From contig CAVZBX010000007.1 of the NCBI GenBank assembly GCA_963773655.1, positions 1-64,000 on the forward strand: a stretch of DNA of 64,000 bases. The letters run 5' to 3'. How positions within the stretch are numbered: the stretch's first letter is position 1; each line of letters opens with the position of its first letter. The notes beneath the pieces are model-generated. The model searched no databases. It saw nothing but the letters and a program-made list of their open reading frames with translations, and was not told the origin of the DNA. This document shows positions 8,754 to 17,011 of this stretch, piece after piece. A program made the position numbers and the translations under genes. This DNA is from DASSQJ01 sp963773655. Lineage in GTDB: Bacteria > Actinomycetota > Actinomycetes > Actinomycetales > Dermatophilaceae.

Positions 8754-8759
8754 TAGGGT
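8754..8759 (+). promoter_or_regulatory. -10 element of the M20 peptidase gene
   Basis: TAGGGT ends eight bases before GTG 8768, implying a leaderless or nearly leaderless transcript. It fixes the start downstream of the longer open frame that begins at 8690. Confidence 0.5.
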
Positions 8760-8767
8760 CGTGCCCC

Positions 8768-10129
8768 GTGACCGACGTTCTCACCGACGAGCAGATCTCC
8801 GCCCTCCGCGACCGGGTCAGCGCGTTGATGCCGCAGGTCCGCGCCGACCTCGAGGCGCTGACCCGGATCCCCAGCGTCTCCCTCGACGCCTTCGACCAGG
8901 CGCACGTCGAGACCAGCGCCGAGGCCGTCGCCACGCTGCTGCGCGCCGAGGGCCTCGAGGTCGAGGTCGTCCGGGAGGGCGGGCGCCCCGCCGTCATCGG
9001 GCACCGCGCGGGACCGCCCGGCTCCCGGACGGTCACCCTCTACGCCCACCACGACGTCCAGCCGCCCGGCGACGACGCGCTGTGGGACAGCCCTCCCTTC
9101 GAGCCGACCGAGCGCGACGGCCGGCTGTACGGCCGGGGCGCGGCCGACGACAAGGCGGGGGTGATGGCCCACCTCGCCGCCCTGCGGGCCCACGGCGAGG
9201 ACCTGCCGGTCGGCGTCACGATCTTCGTGGAGGGCGAGGAGGAGATCGGCTCGGACTCGTTGCCGACGATCCTGGAGCGGCACGGCGAGAGGCTGCGCGC
9301 CGACGCGATCGTGCTCGCCGACTCCGGCAACTGGGACGTCGGCGAGCCGGCGCTGACGACGACGCTGCGCGGGATGATCCGCGCCGTCGTCACGGTCGAC
9401 ACCCTCGACCACGGCGTGCACTCCGGGATGTTCGGCGGTGCCGTCCCCGACGCCCTCATGGTGCTGGTCCGCCTGCTCGCCTCGCTCCACGACGACGAGG
9501 GCAACGTCGCCGTCGAGGGCCTTCGCGAGGGGGTGGCCTCCGACCTGCCCTACGACGAGGACCGGCTGCGGCGCGAGTCCGGGCTGCTCGACGGGGTCGA
9601 GCCGATCGGCTCGGGCAGCCTGCTCACCCGGATGTGGGCCAAGCCGTCCATCACCACCATCGGCATCGACGCCCCGAGCATCGCGACGAGCTCGAACACC
9701 CTGGTGCCGACCGCCGCCGCGAAGGTCTCGATGCGGATCGCGGCCGACGAGCACGACCTGGACGCCTTCGACCTGCTCCGGGAGCACCTGCTCGCCCGCG
9801 CGCCGTGGGGGGCGCGGGTCGAGGTGACCCTCGACGAGCGCGGCGCCGGGTTCGCCGCCCACGCCGACGGACCGGTCTACGACCAGGCCCGGGCCGCGTT
9901 CGCCGACGCCTGGGGCGTGGAGCCGGTCGACATCGGGGTCGGCGGCTCGATCCCCTTCGTCGCGGCCTTCGCCGAGCGGTTCCCGGACGCCGCCATCCTC
10001 GTCACCGGTGTCGAGGACCCCGACTCCCGCGCCCACGGCGCCAACGAGTCCCTCCACCTCGGTGAGTTCGAACGGGTCTGCGTCGCCGAGGCCCTGCTGC
10101 TCGCCCGCCTGGGCGCGCTGCCGCGCTGA
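8768..10129 (+). CDS. M20 family dipeptidase / metallopeptidase
   Basis: A zinc-dependent exopeptidase or amidase of the M20/ArgE-CPG2 family, 453 residues. Metal ligands are visible in Y-A-H-H-D-V-Q-P (first His/Asp), G-A-A-D-D-K-A-G (bridging Asp) and E-G-E-E-E-I-G-S (catalytic and ligand Glu). A dimerisation domain follows, and the last ligand histidine lies in R-A-H-G-A-N-E-S-L. These features place it with the cytosolic dipeptidase subgroup rather than succinyl-diaminopimelate desuccinylase, but the substrate cannot be read from sequence. Confidence 0.9.
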   Translation: MTDVLTDEQISALRDRVSALMPQVRADLEALTRIPSVSLDAFDQAHVETSAEAVATLLRAEGLEVEVVREGGRPAVIGHRAGPPGSRTVTLYAHHDVQPPGDDALWDSPPFEPTERDGRLYGRGAADDKAGVMAHLAALRAHGEDLPVGVTIFVEGEEEIGSDSLPTILERHGERLRADAIVLADSGNWDVGEPALTTTLRGMIRAVVTVDTLDHGVHSGMFGGAVPDALMVLVRLLASLHDDEGNVAVEGLREGVASDLPYDEDRLRRESGLLDGVEPIGSGSLLTRMWAKPSITTIGIDAPSIATSSNTLVPTAAAKVSMRIAADEHDLDAFDLLREHLLARAPWGARVEVTLDERGAGFAAHADGPVYDQARAAFADAWGVEPVDIGVGGSIPFVAAFAERFPDAAILVTGVEDPDSRAHGANESLHLGEFERVCVAEALLLARLGALPR

Positions 10130-10140
10130 GAGGTCCGGCG

Positions 10141-11181
10141 ATGGGGCGGGGCGGCTACGTCGAGCAGGACTACGAGCGGGACACCGAGTACGTCACCGAC
10201 CGGGTGACCGCGGACGGGGCCGGGCCCGGGGAGTGGCGGGTGGAGCCGGGCCGCTACCGGCTGGTGGTGGCCCGGGCCTGTCCCTGGGCGAACCGGGCGA
10301 TCATCGTGCGCCGGCTGCTGGGGCTCGAGGACGCGGTGTCGATGGGCGTCTGCGGCCCGACCCACGACGCCGACAGCTGGACCTTCGACCTCGACCCCGA
10401 CGGGGTCGACCCGGTGCTGGGGATCCCGCGGCTCAAGGACGCCTACGTGGCCCGGGTGCCCGGCTACGAGCGCGGCGTCACCGTGCCGGCGCTCGTCGAG
10501 GAGGAGAGCGGCGGGCTGGTCACCAACGACTTCCCCCGGATGACGCTCGACCTCTCCACCCAGTGGCGCGAGCACCACCGTCCCGGTGCCCCCGAGCTGT
10601 ACCCGCAGCCGCTGCGCGCCGAGATGGACCAGGTGATGGAGCGGGTCTACACCGAGGTCAACAACGGGGTCTACCGCTGCGGCTTCGCCGGGCGCCAGGC
10701 CTCGTACGAGGCCGCCCACGAGCGGTTGTGGAGCAGCCTGGACTGGCTCGAGGAGCGCCTCTCGGCCTGTCGGTACCTCATGGGCGACCACCTGACCGAG
10801 GCCGACGTCCGGCTGTTCACCACCCTGGCCCGTTTCGACGCGGTCTACCACGGCCACTTCAAGTGCAACCGGCAGAAGCTGGCCGAGATGCCGGTCCTCT
10901 GGGCGTACGCGCGCGACCTGTTCCAGACCCCCGGCTTCGGGGACACCGTCGACTTCGTGCACGTCAAGGCGCACTACTACGTGGTGCACTCCGACATCAA
11001 CCCGACGGGTGTGATCCCGGCCGGGCCCGACCTCGCAGGGTGGGGGAGCCCCCACGGCCGCGAGTCGCTCGGCGGCTCGCCGTTCGGCGAGGGCACGCCC
11101 CCCGGCCCGCCGCCGGAGGGCGAGCGCGTCGACCCGGCGCACAACCCCCATGTCGGAAACGACGGCCTCGTGCACGCCTGA
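10141..11181 (+). CDS. Glutathionyl-hydroquinone reductase-like GST-fold protein (ECM4/YqjG type)
   Basis: A 346-residue thioredoxin-fold plus GST C-terminal protein. The active-site C-P-W-A motif follows R-A, as in the xi-class enzymes that reduce S-conjugated hydroquinones. Other family features are G-V-C-G-P-T-H-D, N-D-F-P-R-M-T and the C-terminal K-A-H-Y-Y-V-V-H-S-D-I-N-P segment. In an actinobacterium the thiol cofactor is more likely mycothiol than glutathione; that is inference. It starts 12 bases after the peptidase gene. A Gly/Pro-rich tail of about 50 residues follows the conserved domain. Confidence 0.88.
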   Translation: MGRGGYVEQDYERDTEYVTDRVTADGAGPGEWRVEPGRYRLVVARACPWANRAIIVRRLLGLEDAVSMGVCGPTHDADSWTFDLDPDGVDPVLGIPRLKDAYVARVPGYERGVTVPALVEEESGGLVTNDFPRMTLDLSTQWREHHRPGAPELYPQPLRAEMDQVMERVYTEVNNGVYRCGFAGRQASYEAAHERLWSSLDWLEERLSACRYLMGDHLTEADVRLFTTLARFDAVYHGHFKCNRQKLAEMPVLWAYARDLFQTPGFGDTVDFVHVKAHYYVVHSDINPTGVIPAGPDLAGWGSPHGRESLGGSPFGEGTPPGPPPEGERVDPAHNPHVGNDGLVHA

Positions 11182-11264
11182 CGAGCGGGGTGACCGTCGC
11201 GGGGCCGGGGCGGGCGGTCCCACCGGTCGTCGTCTCCTCCGTCCGCCCGGTCTCCCGCGAGTGG

Positions 11265-12698
11265 TCAGCGACGGCCGGCGCTGAAGGTCGCTGCGCTGTG
11301 ACGCCCGCTGGGGGACGCCCCTGCCTGCCTGCCGCCCGCGGCGCGGCGGGCGGGGCGGCCCTGTGCCCGAGCCTGCCCGGATGTCTTCGCCCGCCGAGGT
11401 GTGGAGGCGTCGGGGCGTGAGCCGTCAGCGCGGGGGTTCTGCCGCGTCGGGCGGCTGCGGCGCCCCGGTGCGGACCTCGCCGGTCTCCCGGGGGAGGCGG
11501 ACGGCGCGGGGTCGGTCCGGGGCGGTCCGGACTGCACGCGCTCGCCAGGTGCCAGCTCCAGCAGGAGGGGATGGCGACCACCCGTGATCCGGGTGGTCGT
11601 CGGCACGATTCCGGCGGCCCTGGTCAGTCCGCGGACGTCGTGGACCTGTTCGGGGGTGGCCAGGGTGACGACCGTGCCCGAGTTGCCTGCGCGGGCCGTA
11701 CGTCCGGACCGGTGGAGGTAGGCCTTGTGCTCGGTGGGGGGGTCGGCGTGAACGACCAGACTCACGTCGTCGACGTGGATTCCTCGCGCGGCGATGTCGG
11801 TGGCGACCAGCGTCGATGCCCGGCCGGCGTGGAAGGCGTCGAGGTTGCGAGTGCGGGCGTTCTGGCCGAGGTTGCCGTGCAGCTCGATGGCCGGCACGCC
11901 GCTGCGGTTGAGCTGGCGCGTCAGCGCCTTGGCGCCGTGCTTGGTGCGGGTGAACACCACCGTGCGGCCGGGCGCACTGGTCAGGTCGACCAGGATGGCG
12001 AGCCGGTGCTCCCGCTCGACCTGAAGCACGTGGTGGGCCGTCGTGGCCTCGGCTGATGACCCCACGGGGTCGACCTCGTGGGTGACGGGGTCGGTGAGGT
12101 ACTGGCGCACCAGCTGGTCCACGGCCCGGTCCAAGGTGGCGGAGAAGAACAACCGCTGGCCCACCCGTGGTGTCTGCGAGAGGAGGCGGCGCATGGCGGG
12201 CAGGAAGCCCAGGTCGCACATGTGGTCCGCCTCGTCGAGGACGGTGATCTCGATGTCGTCGAGGCGGCAGTGGCCCTGCCCGATCAGGTCCTCGAGCCGC
12301 CCGGGAGTTGCCACGACGATGTCGACACCACGGCGAAGAGCGGTGACCTGCGGGTTCTGGGCGACACCCCCGAAGACGGTCCTGGTGCTCAGGCCCGCTG
12401 CTCGGGCCAGCGGAGCCAGGGCCGTGTCGATCTGGCTGACCAGTTCGCGAGTGGGTGCCAGGACGAGGGCGCGCGGCGCGGTGGAGCGTGCCCTGGGGGC
12501 CCCTGCGAGCCGCGCCACCACGGGGAGCAGGAAGGCGTATGTCTTGCCGGATCCGGTGCGTCCGCGTCCGAGGACGTCCCGTCCGGCGAGGGCGTCGGGA
12601 ATCGTGGCGGTCTGGATGGGGGTCGGGTGGTGGATGCCGTGGCCGGTCAGGACCTCGGTCAGGTGTGCGGGCACACCCAGGTGTGAGAAGGAGGGCAA
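11265..12698 (-). CDS. DEAD-box RNA helicase
   Basis: ATP-dependent RNA helicase of the RhlE/DeaD type, 477 residues. The motifs are in order: Q motif P-T-P-I-Q, Walker A G-R-T-G-S-G-K-T, P-T-R-E-L, D-E-A-D, S-A-T, and H-R-S-G-R-T-A-R-A-G. A basic tail of about 100 residues rich in Arg, Gly, Pro and Ser probably binds RNA. The open frame begins at TTG 12698 with an in-frame TAG a few codons upstream, and the conserved N-terminus (S-F-S-H-L-G-V) starts right there. A TTG start is therefore likely, unless translation begins at the GTG eight codons in. Confidence 0.92.
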   Translation of the reverse strand: MPSFSHLGVPAHLTEVLTGHGIHHPTPIQTATIPDALAGRDVLGRGRTGSGKTYAFLLPVVARLAGAPRARSTAPRALVLAPTRELVSQIDTALAPLARAAGLSTRTVFGGVAQNPQVTALRRGVDIVVATPGRLEDLIGQGHCRLDDIEITVLDEADHMCDLGFLPAMRRLLSQTPRVGQRLFFSATLDRAVDQLVRQYLTDPVTHEVDPVGSSAEATTAHHVLQVEREHRLAILVDLTSAPGRTVVFTRTKHGAKALTRQLNRSGVPAIELHGNLGQNARTRNLDAFHAGRASTLVATDIAARGIHVDDVSLVVHADPPTEHKAYLHRSGRTARAGNSGTVVTLATPEQVHDVRGLTRAAGIVPTTTRITGGRHPLLLELAPGERVQSGPPRTDPAPSASPGRPARSAPGRRSRPTRQNPRADGSRPDASTPRRAKTSGQARAQGRPARRAAGGRQAGASPSGRHSAATFSAGRR

Positions 12699-12956
12699 GG
12701 AAGGTCGCTATCTGTGCGGGTGTCTCACCGACAGCCGGGAGTCCGAATGTCTCGGCCGGCTACACACGGAGCACCTGTCACGGGGCTACGACATGTGAAC
12801 AACTCGCGGCGAGAGATCAACGAGCTGTGGCCACCACGCTACCCGTTGCCGCGCAGACCTCCGCATCGAGGCGCACCCACCAGGACTCCACGGGGGTGGT
12901 CCCGCGTCCCGACGCGGACCGCGGCACGTCGACCACGATCGCCGGCCGCGGCCGGC
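12699..12956. other. Intergenic region between helicase and nadA
   Basis: A 258-base stretch upstream of the helicase and downstream of nadA, with visibly lower codon bias than the genes around it. It presumably holds the helicase promoter and leader, but no convincing TANNNT box or ribosome binding site is visible near TTG 12698. A 39-codon open frame (12817-12936, minus strand) with coding-like third positions lies in it. Confidence 0.4.
12817..12936 (-). CDS. Candidate 39-residue small ORF downstream of nadA
   Basis: An open frame from GTG 12936 to TGA, starting about 20 bases after the nadA stop on the same strand. Nearly all of its first 30 codons end in G or C, and the peptide has a balanced, protein-like composition (V-E-S-W-W-V-R-L-D-A-E-V). 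It could be a short gene, the decayed end of an older gene, or chance. No ribosome binding site is obvious. Confidence 0.2.
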   Translation of the reverse strand: MVDVPRSASGRGTTPVESWWVRLDAEVCAATGSVVATAR

Positions 12957-14153
12957 TCAGTCCTTCGAGGTCTCCCCGGGCAGGGCGAGCATCTGGTCGA
13001 GCGCGGCCCTGGCAAGGCGCGCGGTCTCGGCCTCGACCTCGATCTCGTTGACCATCCGTCCCTCGACGAGCGACTCCAGCGCCCACACCAGGTGCGGGAG
13101 GTCGATCCGGTTCATCGTCGAGCAATAGCAGACGTTCTTCTCGAGGAAGACGATCCGCTGCTCGGGGAACTGGGTCGCGAGCCGCTGGACGAGGTTGAGC
13201 TCGGTGCCCACCGCCCACGCCGTTCCCGGGGGTGCGGCCGCGATCGTCGCGATGATCCGCTCGGTCGAGCCGACCTCGTCGGCCAGCTCGACGACCTCGT
13301 GGCGGCACTCGGGGTGCACGATGATCCGCACGTCCGGGACCTCCCGGCGGGCGGCCTCGACGGCCTCGACCGTGAACCGCCCGTGGACCGAGCAGTGACC
13401 GCGCCAGAGGATCATCGTCGCGTCGCGCAGCTGCTCCGGCGTGAGCCCCCCCATCGGCCGGTGCGGGTCCCAGACGACGCAGTCCTCGAGCGAGCCCCCG
13501 AGGTCGCGGACGTAGGTGTTGCGGCCGAGGTGCTGGTCGGGGAGGAAGAGCACCTTGCCGCCGTCGCCGACCTTGTCCAGGGCCCACGTGAGGGCGGTCC
13601 TGGCGTTGGACGAGGTGCAGACGGTGCCACCGTGCCGGCCGGTGAAGGCCTTGATCGCGGCCGAGGAGTTCATGTAGGTGACCGGGACCGTGAGGTCGGC
13701 GACGCCCGCCTCGACGAGGTCGTCCCAGCAGTCCTCGACCTGGTCGAACGCGGCCATGTCGGCCATGGAGCACCCGGCCGCGAGGTCCGGGAGGACGACG
13801 CGCTGGTGCTCGGAGGTGAGGATGTCGGCTGACTCGGCCATGAAGTGGACCCCGCAGAAGACGACGTACTCGGCCTCGGGGCGGGCGGCGGCCTCCTTGG
13901 CCAGCTTGAAGGAGTCGCCGGTGACGTCGGCGAACTGGATGACCTCGTCGCGCTGGTAGTGGTGCCCGAGGACGAACACCCGCTCGCCCAGGGTTTCCTT
14001 GGCGGCCCGGGCCCGGTCGACGAGCTCGGGGTCGGAGGGCGCCGGGAGGTCGCCGGGGCACTCGACGCCACGCTCGGTGGCGAGGTCGCGACCGTGGCCG
14101 AGGACGAGCAGCGGCAGCGGGGCGTTTCGGGGCGATCCCGTGGTCGTCGTCAT
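12957..14153 (-). CDS. nadA: Quinolinate synthase A
   Basis: 4Fe-4S enzyme that condenses iminoaspartate with dihydroxyacetone phosphate to quinolinate for NAD synthesis; 398 residues. Visible features are L-G-H-H-Y-Q-R-D-E-V, the cluster cysteine in V-F-C-G-V-H-F-M-A-E, Y-M-N-S-S-A-A-I-K-A, H-P-E-C-R-H-E-V with the second cysteine, and the third cysteine region V-C-Y-C-S-T-M-N. The longer open frame to 14537 is a shadow of glycerate kinase. ATG 14153 lies six bases after a TACGAT -10 box. nadB and nadC are not adjacent, so nadA stands alone here. Confidence 0.95.
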   Translation of the reverse strand: MTTTTGSPRNAPLPLLVLGHGRDLATERGVECPGDLPAPSDPELVDRARAAKETLGERVFVLGHHYQRDEVIQFADVTGDSFKLAKEAAARPEAEYVVFCGVHFMAESADILTSEHQRVVLPDLAAGCSMADMAAFDQVEDCWDDLVEAGVADLTVPVTYMNSSAAIKAFTGRHGGTVCTSSNARTALTWALDKVGDGGKVLFLPDQHLGRNTYVRDLGGSLEDCVVWDPHRPMGGLTPEQLRDATMILWRGHCSVHGRFTVEAVEAARREVPDVRIIVHPECRHEVVELADEVGSTERIIATIAAAPPGTAWAVGTELNLVQRLATQFPEQRIVFLEKNVCYCSTMNRIDLPHLVWALESLVEGRMVNEIEVEAETARLARAALDQMLALPGETSKD

Positions 14154-14159
14154 CCCTGA

Positions 14160-14165
14160 ATCGTA
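14160..14165 (-). promoter_or_regulatory. -10 element of nadA, leaderless start
   Basis: TACGAT on the minus strand, six bases before ATG 14153. It forms a divergent promoter pair with the glycerate kinase -10 at 14225-14230. Confidence 0.6.
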
Positions 14166-14224
14166 GGCCCGTCGTGGCGGGCCGACGGGCCGGGCCTCGG
14201 TGCACCGGCGCCGCCGGCCCCCGA

Positions 14225-14230
14225 TACGCT
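14225..14230 (+). promoter_or_regulatory. -10 element of glycerate kinase, leaderless start
   Basis: TACGCT ends seven bases before GTG 14238, with no ribosome binding site. Confidence 0.55.
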
Positions 14231-14237
14231 CGGCTCC

Positions 14238-15407
14238 GTGCGCGTGCTCATCGCCCCCGACTCCTTCGGGTCGACGTTGGGACCGGTCCAGACCGCCGCC
14301 GCGATCGCGCAGGGGTGGGCCACCGGCGCCCCGCACGACGACCTGCGGCTGCTGCCGCTCTCCGGCGGCGGCCCCGGCTTCCTCGACGTCGTGCAGCAGG
14401 CCGTCGGCGGCGAGACGGTGGCCACCACGGTGAGCGACCCACTGGGCCGGGAGGTGCCGGCGGCGGTGCTCCTCGTGGACGGCCCGCACGGGCGGCGCAC
14501 GGCCTACGTCGAGGCCGCCCAGGCCACCGGCATGCACCTGCTCGGCGCCGACGAGCGCGACCCCGGGCTGACGAGCACGTGGGGCGTCGGCCAGCTGCTG
14601 GAGACGGCTGTCGAGGAGGGCGCCACCCGGGTGGTCGTCGGTGTCGGCGGGGGCAGCACCAACGACGGCGGCGCCGGCATGCTCGCGGCCCTCGGCGCCG
14701 GGCCCGCCTCGGCGCTGGCGCGCGGCGGGCTGGCCCTCGCCGACCTCACCGACGACGCGCTCCTCGGGATGCCGTCGGTCGTCGACCGGCTCTCCGGGGT
14801 CGAGCTGGTGCTCGCCACGGACGAGGAGACGCCGCTGCTCGGCCTCCAGGGCACCAGCGCCGTCGAGGCTCCCGGCAAGGGCGCGACCCGGTCACAGGCC
14901 CAGGCGCTCGAGGGCGCCGTGGGCCGGTTCGTCGACGTCCTCTCCCGGGCCCTTCCCGCCCCGAGGACCGACCTGGTCACCGGCCGGCCGCGGCGGCTGG
15001 ACCGTGAGCCCGGCGCCGGTGCGGCCGGCGGGCTCGGGTACGCCCTGCTCGCCCTGGGGGCCCGGCCGGTCGGCGCGGTCGCGGAGGTGCTGCGCGTCAC
15101 CGGGTTCGAGGTGGCCGCCGCGGGCAGCGACCTCGTCGTCACCGCGACCGGGCGGCTGGACTGGACCTCGGTGCGCGGTTCGGTCGTGTCGGGCGTCTCC
15201 GAGGCGACGCTCGCGACCGGTCGGCCCACGGTGCTCGTCGCCGGCGAGTGCCTGGTCGGGCGCCGGGAGACGATGTCGATGGGCATCGCCGGCTGCTACG
15301 TGGTGGCCGACCACCCCCGCGACGTCGACGCCATGGTCGCCGACCCCGTCGGCACCCTCACCGCCCGGGTGGCGCGGGTCGCCCGCACCTGGTCGCCGCC
15401 GCGCTGA
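14238..15407 (+). CDS. Glycerate kinase (GarK/GlxK family)
   Basis: ATP-dependent glycerate kinase of the type I fold, 389 residues. The family N-terminus I-A-P-D-S-F-G-S-T-L and the central V-G-V-G-G-G-S-T-N-D-G-G-A-G-M motif are clear. A G-A-A-G-G-L-G-Y-A segment follows, then a C-terminal G-x-D-L-V-V-T-A-T-G-R-L-D motif. Whether it makes 2- or 3-phosphoglycerate cannot be told. M. tuberculosis has a glycerate kinase (Rv2205c) in the same place. A proposed leaderless promoter drives it. Confidence 0.9.
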   Translation: MRVLIAPDSFGSTLGPVQTAAAIAQGWATGAPHDDLRLLPLSGGGPGFLDVVQQAVGGETVATTVSDPLGREVPAAVLLVDGPHGRRTAYVEAAQATGMHLLGADERDPGLTSTWGVGQLLETAVEEGATRVVVGVGGGSTNDGGAGMLAALGAGPASALARGGLALADLTDDALLGMPSVVDRLSGVELVLATDEETPLLGLQGTSAVEAPGKGATRSQAQALEGAVGRFVDVLSRALPAPRTDLVTGRPRRLDREPGAGAAGGLGYALLALGARPVGAVAEVLRVTGFEVAAAGSDLVVTATGRLDWTSVRGSVVSGVSEATLATGRPTVLVAGECLVGRRETMSMGIAGCYVVADHPRDVDAMVADPVGTLTARVARVARTWSPPR

Positions 15408-15439
15408 CCGCCGGGGAGTGTTCCGTCACCGCGGGCACG

Positions 15440-15445
15440 TATCCT
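15440..15445 (+). promoter_or_regulatory. Putative -10 element of erpA
   Basis: TATCCT, 84 bases before ATG 15529. It implies a leader of about 75 bases ending in the GAGGAGAG ribosome binding site. This is an unusually long leader for this window, so a regulator could act there, but no named RNA element was recognised. Confidence 0.4.
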
Positions 15446-15528
15446 TGACGGGGTCAGGGAACACCACCGCCCCACGAGGGGTTGACCGGGTGGACCCGCA
15501 CCGAGAGCCCAGCACGAGGAGAGCATCC

Positions 15529-15906
15529 ATGAGCGACCAGCTCCAGACCACCGAGACCCCGGCCGGGGTCGAGGCCCCGGCGCACGGCGTCGTCCTCACC
15601 GACGTCGCGTCCGCCAAGGTCGCGTCCCTGCTCGAGCAGGAGGGTCGTGACGACCTGCGGCTGCGGGTCGGCGTGCAGCCCGGCGGCTGCTCGGGCCTGA
15701 TCTACCAGCTGTACTTCGACGAGCGCACCCTCGACGGTGACCTCGTGCGCGAGTTCGGCTCGGTCGAGGTCGTCGTCGACCGGATGAGCGCCCCGTACCT
15801 CGACGGCGCCACCATCGACTTCTCCGACACGATCGAGAAGCAGGGGTTCACCATCGACAACCCCAACGCCGGCAGCTCCTGCGCCTGCGGCGACAGCTTC
15901 AGCTGA
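15529..15906 (+). CDS. erpA: A-type iron-sulfur cluster carrier (ErpA/HesB-like)
   Basis: A 125-residue A-type Fe-S carrier that hands clusters to apo-enzymes. The three cluster cysteines are present: one in G-G-C-S-G, two in the C-terminal S-C-A-C-G-D-S-F motif. A 25-residue Thr/Glu/Pro-rich N-terminal extension precedes the domain. Start ATG 15529 follows GAGGAGAG. The likely clients in the window are the Fe-S proteins NadA and QcrA, by inference. A long GC hairpin follows the gene. Confidence 0.93.
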   Translation: MSDQLQTTETPAGVEAPAHGVVLTDVASAKVASLLEQEGRDDLRLRVGVQPGGCSGLIYQLYFDERTLDGDLVREFGSVEVVVDRMSAPYLDGATIDFSDTIEKQGFTIDNPNAGSSCACGDSFS

Positions 15907-15920
15907 GCACCGGGCACCGA

Positions 15921-15957
15921 ACGGGCCCCCGGCCGCCACGTGCGGCCGGGGGCCCGT
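15921..15957 (+). terminator. Strong GC hairpin after erpA
   Basis: A perfect 16-base-pair stem (15921-15936 with 15942-15957) closes a five-base loop, 15 bases after the erpA stop. There is no T run, as is common for actinobacterial terminators. Confidence 0.7.
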
Positions 15958-16001
15958 CGGCGTCCCCGGAGGTGGGTCCGCCCCGGAGGCACGGCGCGCG
16001 G

Positions 16002-16007
16002 TAGGTT
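16002..16007 (+). promoter_or_regulatory. -10 element of adoK, leaderless start
   Basis: TAGGTT ends six bases before GTG 16014. The transcript would start at the first codon. Confidence 0.6.
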
Positions 16008-16013
16008 CGGGCC

Positions 16014-16997
16014 GTGCAGATCGCCGTCGCCGGGTCCATCGCGACCGACCACCTGATGACCTTCAAGGGCAGCTTCTCGGACTCCCTCGTCGTCGAGCAG
16101 CTGGACAAGATCTCGGTGAGCTTCCTCGCCGAGAGCCTGGAGATCCGTCGTGGGGGCATCGCCGGCAACATCTGCTTCGGGATGGCCGTGCTCGGCACCC
16201 GCCCCATCCTCGTCGGCGCGGCCGGTGAGGACTTCGCCGACTACCGCAGCTGGCTGAGCCGGCACGGCGTCGTCACCGACCACGTGCACATCTCGGACAC
16301 CCACCACACCGCCCGCTTCGTCTGCACCACCGACGACGACATGGCCCAGATCGCCACCTTCTACGCCGGGGCGATGTCCGAGGCCCGGATGATCGAGCTC
16401 GGCCCCATCCACGAGCGCTGGGAGCTCGACCTCGTGCTCGTCGGCGCCGACGACCCGGACGCGATGCTCCGGCACACCGAGGAGTGCCGCGCCCGCGGCA
16501 TCCCGTTCGTCGCCGACCCGTCGCAGCAGCTCGCCTTCGCCGACGGGCCGTTCATCCGCACCCTCGTCGACGGCGCGGACTACCTGATCACCAACGAGTA
16601 CGAGTCCCACCTCACGGCCACGAAGACGGGGTGGAGCCAGCAGGAGATCGACGAGCGCGTCACCACCCGCGTCATCACCCGGGGCAAGGAGGGCGTCGAC
16701 ATCCGCACCCGGGGCGAGGAGCCGATCCACGTCGGGGTCGTCGGGCAGGTGCGGCGCGTGGACCCCACGGGGGTCGGCGACGCCTTCCGCGCCGGCTTCC
16801 TCGTCGGGCTCTCGGGGGGCCTCGGGCACGAGCGGTGCGCCCAGATGGGGTCGGTGCTCGCCGCCTACGTGCTGGAGACCGTGGGCACCCAGGAGTACGT
16901 CGTGAGCCGCTCGCGCTTCCTGGACCGGGTGGCGGCCGCGTACGGCGAGGACGCCGCCGAGGAGATCGCCCCCGTCGTGCGGAACGCCCGCGACTGA
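16014..16997 (+). CDS. adoK: PfkB-family adenosine kinase
   Basis: Nucleoside or sugar kinase of the ribokinase fold, 327 residues, closely following the mycobacterial adenosine kinase Rv2202c over its length (I-A-V-A-G-S-I-A-T-D-H-L-M at the N-terminus, T-E-E-C-R in the middle). The anion-hole and catalytic motif D-P-T-G-V-G-D-A-F-R-A-G-F carries the base Asp. It would phosphorylate adenosine to AMP in purine salvage. GTG 16014 is used with a leaderless promoter. It is followed 14 bases later by aat, so the two probably share a transcript. Confidence 0.9.
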   Translation: MQIAVAGSIATDHLMTFKGSFSDSLVVEQLDKISVSFLAESLEIRRGGIAGNICFGMAVLGTRPILVGAAGEDFADYRSWLSRHGVVTDHVHISDTHHTARFVCTTDDDMAQIATFYAGAMSEARMIELGPIHERWELDLVLVGADDPDAMLRHTEECRARGIPFVADPSQQLAFADGPFIRTLVDGADYLITNEYESHLTATKTGWSQQEIDERVTTRVITRGKEGVDIRTRGEEPIHVGVVGQVRRVDPTGVGDAFRAGFLVGLSGGLGHERCAQMGSVLAAYVLETVGTQEYVVSRSRFLDRVAAAYGEDAAEEIAPVVRNARD

Positions 16998-17011
16998 GCG
17001 CGGGGCGCGTC

